DNA of 64,000 nt from Ignisphaera sp. (GTDB taxonomy: Archaea > Thermoproteota > Thermoprotei_A > Sulfolobales > Ignisphaeraceae): contig JANXEL010000069.1 of NCBI GenBank assembly GCA_025058535.1, forward strand, positions 1 to 64,000. The letters run 5' to 3'. Positions 16,022 through 23,955 of the stretch are shown here, in pieces (position 1 is the stretch's first letter; the number at the start of each line of letters is the position of its first letter). The translations under genes and the position numbers were made by a program. The notes beneath the pieces are model-generated. The model ran no database searches and was not told the origin of the DNA. It saw only the letters and a list, made by a program, of their open reading frames with translations.

Positions 16022-17551
16022 GTGTTAAGAAAGACATTAGTGATGTTGTTAACCCTATTTCTAGTAATATTCTCATCATCTTTTCTTATCATGAACTTCA
16101 TAAGGATAGGAAACGACGCATTAGGCTTAAGAATCATAGAGATATGGTTAGGTGAGAGAAGAGAAAGTTCAACTTCATCTAGTGCATTAGATATCAATTC
16201 TCTACAGTTAATAGTAGAGCAATCGCTATCACTAGCGTTATTTCTATTTGTTGTAGCGGTAATAATTATAAAAATTGAATGGAGAATAGCTGTAGCAGTA
16301 TTAGCTATATCAATTATAATATTCTCAGGGATAGTTCCACCCTATAACTTAATTCACAAATCGATAGAATGGGATTTGATCCTATTCTTAATAGGTTCAA
16401 TGATATTTGCAGGTCTTCTGAGAGAATTCGGCATATTTAAATACCTCGCAGTGAATATTATTAGAATCAGTAGAAATAATGCCTACACACTAATTGCTAT
16501 GATATCGCTTCTCGCATTTGTAACGGCTGCAGTGTTAGACGAAGTTACAAGCATTATATATATTGTTACGCTAATAATAGAGCTTCACTCTATACTTAAA
16601 ATAGATGCTGTCCCGCTAATCATAACAGCGGTGCTGGCTACAAATACAGGAAGTTCAGCGCTCCCTATAGGAAATCCGATAGGTGTTTACATACTCTTTT
16701 CAACTAATATGAGTGTGAATATGTTCGTTAGATATTCCCTTCCACTAGCGGTACTAAATATCGTGATACTAATATTAATGGTGTTCGTAGTATTCAAAAA
16801 ATATATAATTGAATTAAGAAATGTCCTCACGAAAAGGGAAGCGCGTTTACAGGTCTACATGACACACTACTATACTTCGCTTAATGGTGTAAAGAAATCC
16901 CATCTAAATTACGGCTTGTTAATGTTTGTTCTATTCACTATAACCATATTATTGAATGAACATATAGCGCATTTAATTTCAACAATTGCACGACAGAGTG
17001 TGGATTCTCATTCGCTGCTTGCATTCATACCATATATATTCATTGTCCTATGTTTTTCAAAGATTCCTCCTGAAGATTTATCGAAATACATTGAAAGAGC
17101 TGTAGAATGGCCTTCTTTACTCTTCTTTATATGCCTTTTCATACTCAGCTACTCCTTACAATACACAGGTGTAATGGCTAAATTAGTATACGTCCTATCC
17201 AAACTAGCTACATCAACAAACTTACTACTACCACTGCTACTAATATTTACAACAATTTTGAGTGCTGTACTGGACAACCTTTCTGTCGTTGTAACATTTA
17301 CTCCAATTACTATTCTTTTAAATAATTTAAATTTGGCATCATATTTAATCTACTTTGCTTTGCTGTACGGGGCTGTCTTTGGTGGTAATTATACTCCCAT
17401 AGGCTCCACTGCAAATATTATCGCAATTTCGCTTGCTGAAAGGAAAAGGATTAAGATTAATTGGAATACGTGGTTAAAATTAGCGTTTTTATCCACAACT
17501 GTGCAAGTTTTAGCTGCATTAGGATGGTTGTATCTACAGCTCTATAAATGA
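16022..17551 (+). CDS. Anion permease of the ArsB/NhaD (ion transporter) superfamily
   Basis: 509 residues, 11-12 TM helices in two halves. Half 1 has 'VLDEVTSIIYIV' and 'ATNTGSSALPIGNPIGVYIL', half 2 'AVLDNLSVVVTFTPI' and 'GAVFGGNYTPIGSTANIIAI': paired re-entrant loops with Asn/Gly/Pro-rich motifs that define the ArsB/NhaD/CitM transporters. Substrate may be arsenite, sodium/proton or a carboxylate; the sequence does not decide. An N-terminal TM is followed by a charged loop. GTG start with GGAGATGA eight bases upstream. No ars regulator or ATPase adjoins it, so an arsenite role is unsupported. Confidence 0.8.
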   Translation: MLRKTLVMLLTLFLVIFSSSFLIMNFIRIGNDALGLRIIEIWLGERRESSTSSSALDINSLQLIVEQSLSLALFLFVVAVIIIKIEWRIAVAVLAISIIIFSGIVPPYNLIHKSIEWDLILFLIGSMIFAGLLREFGIFKYLAVNIIRISRNNAYTLIAMISLLAFVTAAVLDEVTSIIYIVTLIIELHSILKIDAVPLIITAVLATNTGSSALPIGNPIGVYILFSTNMSVNMFVRYSLPLAVLNIVILILMVFVVFKKYIIELRNVLTKREARLQVYMTHYYTSLNGVKKSHLNYGLLMFVLFTITILLNEHIAHLISTIARQSVDSHSLLAFIPYIFIVLCFSKIPPEDLSKYIERAVEWPSLLFFICLFILSYSLQYTGVMAKLVYVLSKLATSTNLLLPLLLIFTTILSAVLDNLSVVVTFTPITILLNNLNLASYLIYFALLYGAVFGGNYTPIGSTANIIAISLAERKRIKINWNTWLKLAFLSTTVQVLAALGWLYLQLYK

Positions 17552-17747
17552 TAATTAAGCGCCTTTTTTCATGACAGGATGGCTGTACTGGAAACCGTGC
17601 TGGAGGGGAATTCCAAGTCCTCTTGACAAAAGGGCTATATAATTGGCAGTGTGTAGCTGTATATGGCAGTAATGAACGGGTAGGTCACTACACTCCTTTA
17701 AATTTCTCTCCACCAAGTCTTATATATTCATCTTGGTTAATAGGGTA

Positions 17748-17933
17748 ATGATGACGAGGCCTTTAATATCGATAGAGGCTGTGGGAGGTGTACAATCTAT
17801 TTTCACAACAAATCCGACTAGAAAAATATCCATCCTTCTTTTCAGGTTTACCAAATATTGTATTCATTTTATATTTAGTTGGTACACTGCTTCAAAATGG
17901 TATTTCTCAGCTCTGACGCTATATATTCTCTAA
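17748..17933 (+). CDS. Possible 61-residue leaderless small protein
   Basis: ATG-ATG at 17748/17751 lies 24-27 bp after a strong TATA box (TTATATAT, 17720-17727, with purine-rich BRE before it), the spacing of a leaderless transcript. The peptide is basic in the middle and ends with aromatic, hydrophobic residues (Y-C-I-H-F-I-F-S-W-Y). No homologue recognised. The ATGATGA at the start also resembles a box C, but no box D follows at the right distance. The rest of the gene-free interval 17552-17953 holds a second TATA-like CTATATAAT near 17634 and nothing else I can support. Confidence 0.3.
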   Translation: MMTRPLISIEAVGGVQSIFTTNPTRKISILLFRFTKYCIHFIFSWYTASKWYFSALTLYIL

Positions 17934-17953
17934 AACTCAAATTAGGCATAGAA

Positions 17954-18289
17954 CTACCTCTTAGAAACTAAAGACTTGTTGAATTCATTTATTGGTATAA
18001 ATGCAACTGCATGTACATCGTTGATAGGTGATACGACCTTAAACACTATCCCCCTGCCGGTAGATTCATTATTTATCAGATTTTCAATTGTATGATAATC
18101 TTTAATTTCCGTAAAATGGGGCTCAAATTCTGTGCATATTTCCTTTAATAGACTATACAGCTCTGTATCTGCAATTATTTTGCTACAATTTCCAATATAG
18201 TTAACTATCCTCTTCAGAATATCATTAACATTTTTACTATAGAGTATGTAGGCTTGAAACTTTGAAACAATCTTGTCTTCAAGCATCAT
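17954..18289 (-). CDS. Uncharacterised small protein
   Basis: About 111 residues from ATG 18289 (or 18286; TTG 18301 is four codons earlier). A TATA box TATAAAAA at about 18307-18314 on the minus strand lies 25 bp before these ATGs, which suggests a leaderless transcript and decides the start. Alpha/beta composition: helical N-half (V-S-K-F-Q-A-Y-I-L-Y), strands near the end (GRGIVFKVVSPINDVHAVAF). No motif recognised. Divergent from the gene at 18371, with which it shares a short AT-rich promoter region. Confidence 0.55.
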   Translation of the reverse strand: MMLEDKIVSKFQAYILYSKNVNDILKRIVNYIGNCSKIIADTELYSLLKEICTEFEPHFTEIKDYHTIENLINNESTGRGIVFKVVSPINDVHAVAFIPINEFNKSLVSKR

Positions 18290-18370
18290 TGTTACCAGCA
18301 AAGATATTTTTATACACCCTTATAATATTTACTTAAACTTATCAGAAGTGTAGCTACGGATCTTGGGAGC

Positions 18371-18688
18371 ATGATAGAGGAATATGAAAGCATACTTTTT
18401 AACATACCAAACGATTTGCTCAAAGATGTAGAAGAATATGAAGAGAAAGAATTCAATAAACAAGGTAAAAGTTTAAAGAGAAGATACCCGAGCAACCAAG
18501 ACATAGCAGAAGCTATTAAGGAAATCACAGGCGGATTTATAAACAGACATGTAATTGAAAATCTTTATGACACTACTAAAAGGTATTTAGAGGAGAAAGG
18601 ATTTGACATTTCAATTCTAAACGAAAATAGATTTTGGAGATTGGTAACGAACTTGGTAAGAAAAAAGTGTATACAATTGATAATTTAG
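18371..18688 (+). CDS. Uncharacterised small charged protein
   Basis: 105 residues from ATG. Very rich in Lys, Glu, Arg and Asn; predicted helical with the segment 'SNQDIAEAIKEITGGFINRH' in the middle, which could be a small DNA-binding helical bundle, and a basic end. No metal or catalytic motif. Divergent from 17954-18289 and not followed by another gene. I do not recognise a family; real-gene status rests on its length, ATG start and the promoter-like AT-rich region before it. Confidence 0.5.
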   Translation: MIEEYESILFNIPNDLLKDVEEYEEKEFNKQGKSLKRRYPSNQDIAEAIKEITGGFINRHVIENLYDTTKRYLEEKGFDISILNENRFWRLVTNLVRKKCIQLII

Positions 18689-18870
18689 CATTCACCATTC
18701 AGAATAAGTCGCATAGAGTATCATAAAATGCTGTGGAAGTGAATATCATAGGTAATGTATAAAAGCACCTTACAACTGTAGCATTTGAATTTGATTAGCA
18801 AAGTTCATAAAGAGTTGACCAAATATCGAGTGCTCTGGCTGATCCATTACACTATGTATTGGTGAGGTTA

Positions 18871-18928
18871 TCAGTGAGGATTCATGTCATCATGGTGCTG
18901 AAATCTCAGAGCCCACCACAATCATCAT
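18871..18928 (-). ncRNA. C/D box sRNA, double guide
   Basis: On the minus strand: box C ATGATGA (18922-18928), a 12-nt guide, D' CTGA (18906-18909), a 12-nt spacer, C' ATGATGA (18887-18893), a 12-nt guide, D CTGA (18871-18874). All four boxes match consensus and both guides are exactly 12 nt, the usual archaeal architecture. It lies about 38 bp after the stop of the Lrp gene on the same strand, so it may be processed from that transcript or start from its own promoter. Targets would be GCCCACCACAA-type and TGAGGATTCATG; not assigned. The rest of 18689-18965 is empty. Confidence 0.65.
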
Positions 18929-18965
18929 TAAACAATCAAATCTATAGGGTGTGTAGTTTGATCAG

Positions 18966-19424
18966 CTAAAAAACTTTGATGTTAATATCGTCTTTAACTG
19001 CTTTAAATACGACGCTTGTAGTGCTACTCTTAATATAGGGGTTTCTTAAAATTTTCTTTACAAACCTATCAAGCTCATCAACATTCTTGAATAACGCAAT
19101 CAAAGCCACATCAAACTCTCCAGTGATGTCATATACCGCCCTTACATTTGGTTCATACGAGAGTGTCTTTTCAACGTCCTCTATATGAGCACCATCAACC
19201 TTAAGTAGTATGAGGGCGAGTATGGAATAACCCATTGTTTTATAATCTAAAACCGCTTCACATTTAGTTATAATGCCGAAGTTCTTTAATCTCTGTAATC
19301 TTTTAGAGACTAACGTTGGTGATTTATCCAAAATTTTAGAAAGCTCCCTGATACTTCTATCACATCTCTCAATGACTAGATTGAGTATCTGTTTATCAAG
19401 TTCATCAAGTTCAAAATGAGACAT
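18966..19424 (-). CDS. Lrp/AsnC family transcription regulator
   Basis: 152 residues, standard length. N-terminal helix-turn-helix 'LDKQILNLVIERCDRSIREL' and 'KSPTLVSKRLQRLKNFGIIT' (about 9-55), then the RAM ligand-binding domain (about 65-145) with 'AVYDITGEFDVALIALF' carrying the Gly-x-x-Asp turn. Family members bind amino acids or small effectors and often repress their own gene. Minus-strand TATA-like TTTAATA at about 19460-19466 gives a start near 19436. A 22-bp palindrome lies just upstream (19487-19508). Not in an operon with an enzyme, so its regulon is unknown. Confidence 0.9.
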   Translation of the reverse strand: MSHFELDELDKQILNLVIERCDRSIRELSKILDKSPTLVSKRLQRLKNFGIITKCEAVLDYKTMGYSILALILLKVDGAHIEDVEKTLSYEPNVRAVYDITGEFDVALIALFKNVDELDRFVKKILRNPYIKSSTTSVVFKAVKDDINIKVF

Positions 19425-19486
19425 AGAAATGTACCAGAAAGATAGTTGTACCTGGAAGTATTAAATCTCTAGATGTCCGTTTAGAA

Positions 19487-19508
19487 TTTTAGGTGAATTT
19501 ACCTAAAA
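19487..19508. promoter_or_regulatory. Palindrome upstream of the Lrp gene, candidate operator
   Basis: Eight-base perfect arms TTTTAGGT (19487-19494) and ACCTAAAA (19501-19508) around GAATTT. It lies about 20-40 bp before the TATA-like element of the Lrp gene. Lrp/AsnC proteins bind AT-rich palindromes of about this size near their own promoters, so this is a candidate autoregulatory site. Inference from position and symmetry only. Confidence 0.4.
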
Positions 19509-19515
19509 CATTTGT

Positions 19516-19569
19516 AAGATGAATTGGATCTCCGATACTGAATATGATGATGAGGCCCCGCAGTAATGA
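19516..19569 (+). ncRNA. Weak candidate C/D box sRNA
   Basis: C-like AAGATGA (19516-19522), D' CTGA (19538-19541), C' ATGATGA (19547-19553), a GC-rich 12-nt guide GGCCCCGCAGTA (19554-19565) and a D-like ATGA (19566-19569). D', C' and the guide length fit well; the outer C and D boxes deviate. The GC-rich guide in AT-rich surroundings supports a functional RNA. The rest of the gene-free interval 19425-19923 holds the Lrp operator candidate and a hairpin with an AGGAGGT before a 16-codon ORF (19890-19965). Confidence 0.35.
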
Positions 19570-19923
19570 TTCTAAAATCAATTAAATTGAGGGAAGGATT
19601 AACGATAGCCTGTCCATGATATTGGTTACGCGTATCTTCATTCAGAAGTATTGAATTTGATGTTAGTGTTTTGTGGTGTATCATAACAATCATTAATAAG
19701 TGCAGATTCGAGGTCCACATAATTCTTATGTTCAATGGAATTAGAGGGCTTTGCGACTTTAATGTTAAAATGCAGAATCAGTTACGATGAATTCTATTAT
19801 CGTAGAAATACTCGAATTGCCAAAGGGTGGCAAAAAATCACAAGATTTTAATAGTTTTCTGCAATAGCTATTCATATTGAGAGTAGTTGTCCTAAAGGGA
19901 TTAGGAGGTAAGGTATGTACCAT

Positions 19924-20688
19924 TTATGTTATGTAGTACGGTCTTTTTTCTTTTTCTTCTTTTGAAGTTCCTCTTTGCGTATATTGTCTTAATAGATTCT
20001 CAATTTCATTCTCAATTGTTCTACCCCGCATTTCAAGTTCCTCAGTATCTACATTAAATCCCCACACCACATTCAGTAAATCGATTATTATTTTTGATGC
20101 TGTATAGTCTACATAGTTCATTTCAACAATACTTCTCCAAGTCTCACCTAGGATGCATGTACCATTTATGTCGTATGCTTTGGCCCATCCAATAATAATA
20201 CCATTCATACCGCTAATCACTCCCTCACTCAGTGGTGTTGCACCCTTTTCAATGTATTTTTGTATAACACTGTTATTATTTCCAACCACGAATACTCTTC
20301 TGGAGGGTACGACAACCTCCGAGACGAAGGCTGCTGTAGCTATCAATTCAATTACATTATGTTTTACTAGTTTTTTTGCAATAAATTTACTCAGCTCATG
20401 TTGATCGCTATCGCTTGTAGGTTGCGCATCACTCGTTATAATAAAGATGCTCATACCATCATTTTTTGCATGATATATGCTAACCTTATCTATATCGGCT
20501 AAACCATTTGAATTAACTAGTAGGTGTGCCGGAAATTTCGTACTGTAGATGCTTATAATGTGCTGTGCATCTAGGATATTAATAAGATGGGTTGCAACTG
20601 TTTTTCCTACTAACCCCATACCGGGAAAGCCTACTATGGCAACTGATTTCTCTGTGTCAACATTTTTATGTGTAATTATCTTCCACAT
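19924..20688 (-). CDS. PAC2 family protein, proteasome-assembly-chaperone-like
   Basis: 254 residues. N-terminal 'AIVGFPGMGLVGKTVATHLI' is the PAC2 signature (GFPGxGLVG), followed by 'FPAHLLV' and 'FIITSDAQP', and 'GVISGMNGIIIGWAKAYDINGTCILGET' later, as in archaeal PbaA/PAC2 proteins. PbaA in archaea is a homologue of the proteasome assembly chaperones and has a HbYX-like end that can bind the 20S core. This protein ends R-P-Y-Y-I-T, close to but not exactly that motif. A proteasome link is possible (psmA lies elsewhere in the window) but unproven. Monocistronic. Confidence 0.82.
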   Translation of the reverse strand: MWKIITHKNVDTEKSVAIVGFPGMGLVGKTVATHLINILDAQHIISIYSTKFPAHLLVNSNGLADIDKVSIYHAKNDGMSIFIITSDAQPTSDSDQHELSKFIAKKLVKHNVIELIATAAFVSEVVVPSRRVFVVGNNNSVIQKYIEKGATPLSEGVISGMNGIIIGWAKAYDINGTCILGETWRSIVEMNYVDYTASKIIIDLLNVVWGFNVDTEELEMRGRTIENEIENLLRQYTQRGTSKEEKEKRPYYIT

Positions 20689-20997
20689 GTTTCACACAAA
20701 TTACTAAAATTGTAAACCAAATTAATAAGGGTACTATACCTACGTAGCATCCTATATATCTTAGCATGCTTATGGAGAGCGAATGTGATATATTGATGCC
20801 TAAGGTGTAATGGAACATCTAGAGGTTGGGAGGGCTGCACGATTTACATCAATAATAGGGTTGAGAGGGGTGATTGTTTAGAATGAGAACGTATTTAGGT
20901 GGAAATTCGCAACAATAGTGTAATAGAAATAGATAGCACTTAAAGAGGTTAAATATGCGTAACACATAAATTCCCAGCACTCGTCTAGTGGTAATCA
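20689..20997. other. 309-bp gene-free stretch before a tRNA gene
   Basis: No ORF of substance. A TATA-like TTAAATATG near 20961-20969 is placed about 30 bp before the tRNA at 20998 and is its likely promoter. Nothing else recognised. Confidence 0.4.
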
Positions 20998-21071
<74 letters not shown>

Positions 21072-21108
21072 TTAAAATACTTCCACAGCTCAGTGTAGGT
21101 CAATTAAA

Positions 21109-21579
21109 TTGACTGAGAGTGGAGTGTTATTGAAATCTGGCTATACGATAGCATTGATAAGTTCCGCAGTTATCATATCGCTATACATAGTGGCGATGTT
21201 TTACGCATTTCCAATACACTTAGAAAGATTAATACCACTTACTTTTGTAAGAATCCTCTTTTACTCAATGCTATTCCTATTACTACTAAAGGAGATTCTC
21301 TCATCGCGTCATAAAGGGAAACGTTATATTGTTGTAGTGCTAGTACTTATATCCGCAGAGTACTCCCTTATCGCTGCCTTAAGAGAAGTTTCGCAGTTGG
21401 TTCCTGGGTATTTTGTAGTCATACCACCATCGTTTATATACAGCAGATGTGATGTAACCATAAATTGTAATGACTTTGCAACGCTCTCAATTAGCGTACC
21501 GTTAACAATAGCATCCATACTTTTTATATATAGTCTACATGGCATGTTCGTAACAAGTGCTACAAGGAGTTCCGAATAG
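21109..21579 (+). CDS. Four-TM membrane protein of unknown function
   Basis: 156 residues from TTG at 21109 (GTG 21124 is possible). TM helices at about 13-33, 42-61, 73-90 and 127-145; an extracellular-type loop (about 96-125) has two cysteines, C115 and C120. It starts 38 bp after the tRNA and its 3' end overlaps the convergent DUF434 gene by 45 bp, so one of the two stop regions is shared. No family recognised. A membrane gene is supported by the regular TM pattern, not by homology. Confidence 0.5.
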   Translation: MTESGVLLKSGYTIALISSAVIISLYIVAMFYAFPIHLERLIPLTFVRILFYSMLFLLLLKEILSSRHKGKRYIVVVLVLISAEYSLIAALREVSQLVPGYFVVIPPSFIYSRCDVTINCNDFATLSISVPLTIASILFIYSLHGMFVTSATRSSE

Positions 21580-22275
21580 ATCTGCAAAATTAATTGTGAA
21601 TTCTTTGTTCAATTGATTAGTTATTACTGTTGTTAGAGGGAACACTTTATAAGAATTTTCAACCACTACACTATCGGATGATGCAACAATTGCATGCTCG
21701 CTTCTTGAAATCTCTATGGAATCTCTGTCAGGTGTTGGGGATAATATGCTGTAGCCTGTAAGACCCCTCTCTACGATATACTTGTTGAACCGCTCTATCT
21801 GAATAGCACTATGGCTAAAATTCTTATCGGCTACAACAATTATTTTCAGCGGTTTTAATTGAGAGATCGCATTTAGAATTAGGTCGTACGCTTTTAATAG
21901 ATACGTATAGTCTTGAGATCTTGATTTGTAGCCTCTCAAATCTCTAACGATACAATCATCACATAAATACACATCACAGTTTTCCAACATACACAGTACA
22001 GTCAGTAAAATGTTGTAAAAATCGATAATAAGTGCGCCTTGTGGTTCAAGTGTACAGGCAATTTTTGGTATAACATTCACTATATACTGCATTGAGTGGA
22101 CACATCTGTAGAGCAACAACTTTTTTTCTCTATTTAGAGAATATCTCGAGGCCACCATATCCAGTGCATATCTTTGACCATAGCCTCTAGATAGGAGGAG
22201 TCTATAATCGTATGCAGCATCCACAATTCTAATGTTACTTTCATTTGTGTTGTTGAAATTTCTAATTACATTCAT
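21535..22275 (-). CDS. DUF434/DUF5616 protein
   Basis: 246 residues. N-terminal DUF434-like segment 'GYGQRYALDMVASRYSLNRE' (about 32-51) with 'KLLLYRC'; C-terminal half matches the DUF5616 pattern 'IIDFYNILLTVLCMLENCDVYLCDD' then 'RDLRGYKSRSQDYTYLLKAY', a NYN/PIN-like alpha/beta domain with several conserved Asp residues that could bind a metal. An RNA nuclease role is possible by fold only. ATG start at 22275. Convergent overlap of 45 bp with the membrane gene. Confidence 0.75.
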   Translation of the reverse strand: MNVIRNFNNTNESNIRIVDAAYDYRLLLSRGYGQRYALDMVASRYSLNREKKLLLYRCVHSMQYIVNVIPKIACTLEPQGALIIDFYNILLTVLCMLENCDVYLCDDCIVRDLRGYKSRSQDYTYLLKAYDLILNAISQLKPLKIIVVADKNFSHSAIQIERFNKYIVERGLTGYSILSPTPDRDSIEISRSEHAIVASSDSVVVENSYKVFPLTTVITNQLNKEFTINFADLFGTPCSTCYEHAM

Positions 22276-22494
22276 ATCTTACTTCCACAAAGATTCTACG
22301 AACTAATCAACTATATTAGGGGTACAGTTAATAAATTATTGATTTGTCTTGAGAATGGATAGTTATTCAAAAATGGTAAATAAAGTGATGCATTACACAT
22401 TCTAATTGAAATTAATGATTATAATTTTCGTATTGGTTTTAAACTGAATAACTCTAAATACAACTTCGCTTAGAGATTGGTCAGGCAGCACTGT

Positions 22495-23955
22495 ATGACC
22501 GATGAAAACAGTGTTTCAACAGCCAACAGTAGATACCTTAGTGAACTAGAGAAAGAGTTAGAGTTATTGTATGCTGAGAAAGGTAAGGATAGAGAAACAA
22601 AGGAGGGTAGAACTAGCAGAAAGGATTCGGGTATCGTTAGAGTGTCCACTGGAATTCCTGAACTCGATAAAGCGTTGGATGGTGGTATTCCGAAAGGTTC
22701 CTGGGTTGCTATAACGGGCGAACCTGGTACGGGTAAATCTATTCTTTGTATGCATTTTGCTTGGGCCGGACTAATTGCAGGTGACCCAGTTGTATATATA
22801 ACAACAGAGGCAGAGTTTAGGGATGTAGTTAGGCAAGCAAGGCAATTCAATGTAGATTTTGAAAGCTATAGAATATATGATATTTCAAGTCTTAAGGAGA
22901 TTAATGAAGTTCCGCAGATAGTGGTGGTGGACATTTTTGGCCTCTTAAAAATAGCCAAACAGATGAGCGAATCTGCATCTACAGACCTGGAAGGTATTAG
23001 AAGAAGAAGGTTTGCAGCGCTAGATATCCAAACACTTGTATCTGCAATTCACGAAGCGTATAAGATATTGGGAGTTCTAAGAGAGGGGGTAAAGGCTCCA
23101 TACAAGCACGTCAGATTAATTATAGATTCGTTAAGTGCTTTTTGGGCAGACAGACCTGCTATGGCCAGGAAATATAGCTATGATTTAAAAATATCCACAC
23201 ACAGAGAGAATGTAACAGCATATCTTGTGAGTCAGTATGCTATGACTACTAAAAGTGTGGATTACAGAACACCAATTGTAGTTAGATACGATGATACAAT
23301 AGAAGTTCGAGAAATAGGCAGTTTTGTGGATCAGTTCTTTAATGAAAGTGAGGAGGGGATTAGGCTTGTTAAAACCCCTATGTATACTCTTTCAGTAAAT
23401 CCAATAACTCTTAAAGTTGAATGGAAGCCTATAAAGGCTGTATCGAGGCATAGAGAGTCCAGAAATCTATTAAGAATAGAATTAGAGGGTGGTCGAAATG
23501 TTGCAGTCACCCAAGATCACAGTATCTATATTTTGAGCGAAGACGGTATCAAGCCAATTAAAGGAAGCAAAGTAAGAGAGGACTGTATTCCCGTATTGAT
23601 GCAGGAGAATATTGAGAAACTCAATGCTGATTTTAAACTCGGTTTTGCAAAAGTAAAAAGAATAGGGGTAGAGAGTCCTAGTGCGCCCTATGTATATGAC
23701 CTTTCTGTAGATTTATATGAGAATTTTATTGCTGGTATAGGCTGGATTCTAGTGCATAACAGCACTTTTGGATTTGGACTAGAACACATTGCAGATGGTG
23801 TGCTACATCTATGGATGGAAGAGGTGGAGAAAAGTAAGGAGATTAAAAGATATATGATTATAAAGAAGATGAGAATGACCAACCATGTTAGAACAGCTTT
23901 TAGAATAGAAATAGAGCCTAGTAGAGGTTTTGTACTATATCCATTAACTAGCTAG
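22495..23955 (+). CDS. RadA/KaiC-like RecA-family ATPase (aRadC type) with an in-frame mini-intein
   Basis: 486 residues from ATG 22495 (TTG 22477 would lie before the start predicted from TATA at 22452-22460). After intein removal the mature protein is 317 residues. 'VSTGIPELDKALDGGIPKGS' (about 50-69) and Walker A GEPGTGKS (75-82) place it in the RadA/KaiC group; Walker B is 'RLIIDSLSAFW'. The C-terminal RecA core resumes after the intein as STFGFGLEHIADGVL. Archaeal RadA paralogues modulate RadA recombinase. The intein splits the L2-like loop after Q-Y-A-M-T-T-K, so splicing is needed for activity. Not in an operon; its 3' end overlaps the next gene by 4 bp. Confidence 0.88.
   Translation: MTDENSVSTANSRYLSELEKELELLYAEKGKDRETKEGRTSRKDSGIVRVSTGIPELDKALDGGIPKGSWVAITGEPGTGKSILCMHFAWAGLIAGDPVVYITTEAEFRDVVRQARQFNVDFESYRIYDISSLKEINEVPQIVVVDIFGLLKIAKQMSESASTDLEGIRRRRFAALDIQTLVSAIHEAYKILGVLREGVKAPYKHVRLIIDSLSAFWADRPAMARKYSYDLKISTHRENVTAYLVSQYAMTTKSVDYRTPIVVRYDDTIEVREIGSFVDQFFNESEEGIRLVKTPMYTLSVNPITLKVEWKPIKAVSRHRESRNLLRIELEGGRNVAVTQDHSIYILSEDGIKPIKGSKVREDCIPVLMQENIEKLNADFKLGFAKVKRIGVESPSAPYVYDLSVDLYENFIAGIGWILVHNSTFGFGLEHIADGVLHLWMEEVEKSKEIKRYMIIKKMRMTNHVRTAFRIEIEPSRGFVLYPLTS
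23254..23760 (+). other. Mini-intein of 169 residues, Ser1 type, no homing endonuclease
   Basis: Residues S254-N422 of the host protein. Block A begins Ser-V-D-Y-R-T-P-I-V-V with Ser1 in place of the common Cys1. Block B is VAVTQDHSIYIL with the T-x-x-H motif. Block F is VYDLSVDLYENFIAG, where the usual His before N-F is Glu. Block G is GWILVHN with Ser as +1 residue. There is no room for LAGLIDADG blocks C-E. Removing it joins T-T-K to S-T-F-G-F-G, a continuous RecA-fold sequence, which fixes both borders. Confidence 0.9.

Noticed and set aside
17596-17625. CTGGAAACC followed by GGAGGGG as an origin recognition box
   Set aside because: The dyad half TTCCA is missing and the G-run spacing is wrong; no initiator gene nearby.
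19499-19735. 78-codon minus-strand ORF upstream of lrp
   Set aside because: Overlaps the palindrome and sRNA candidate, has no promoter or recognisable content.
22391-22450. GTGATGC...TTGA...ATGATTA...CTGA upstream of the RadA-like gene as a C/D sRNA
   Set aside because: The second guide would be about 22 nt and three boxes are degenerate; not convincing.
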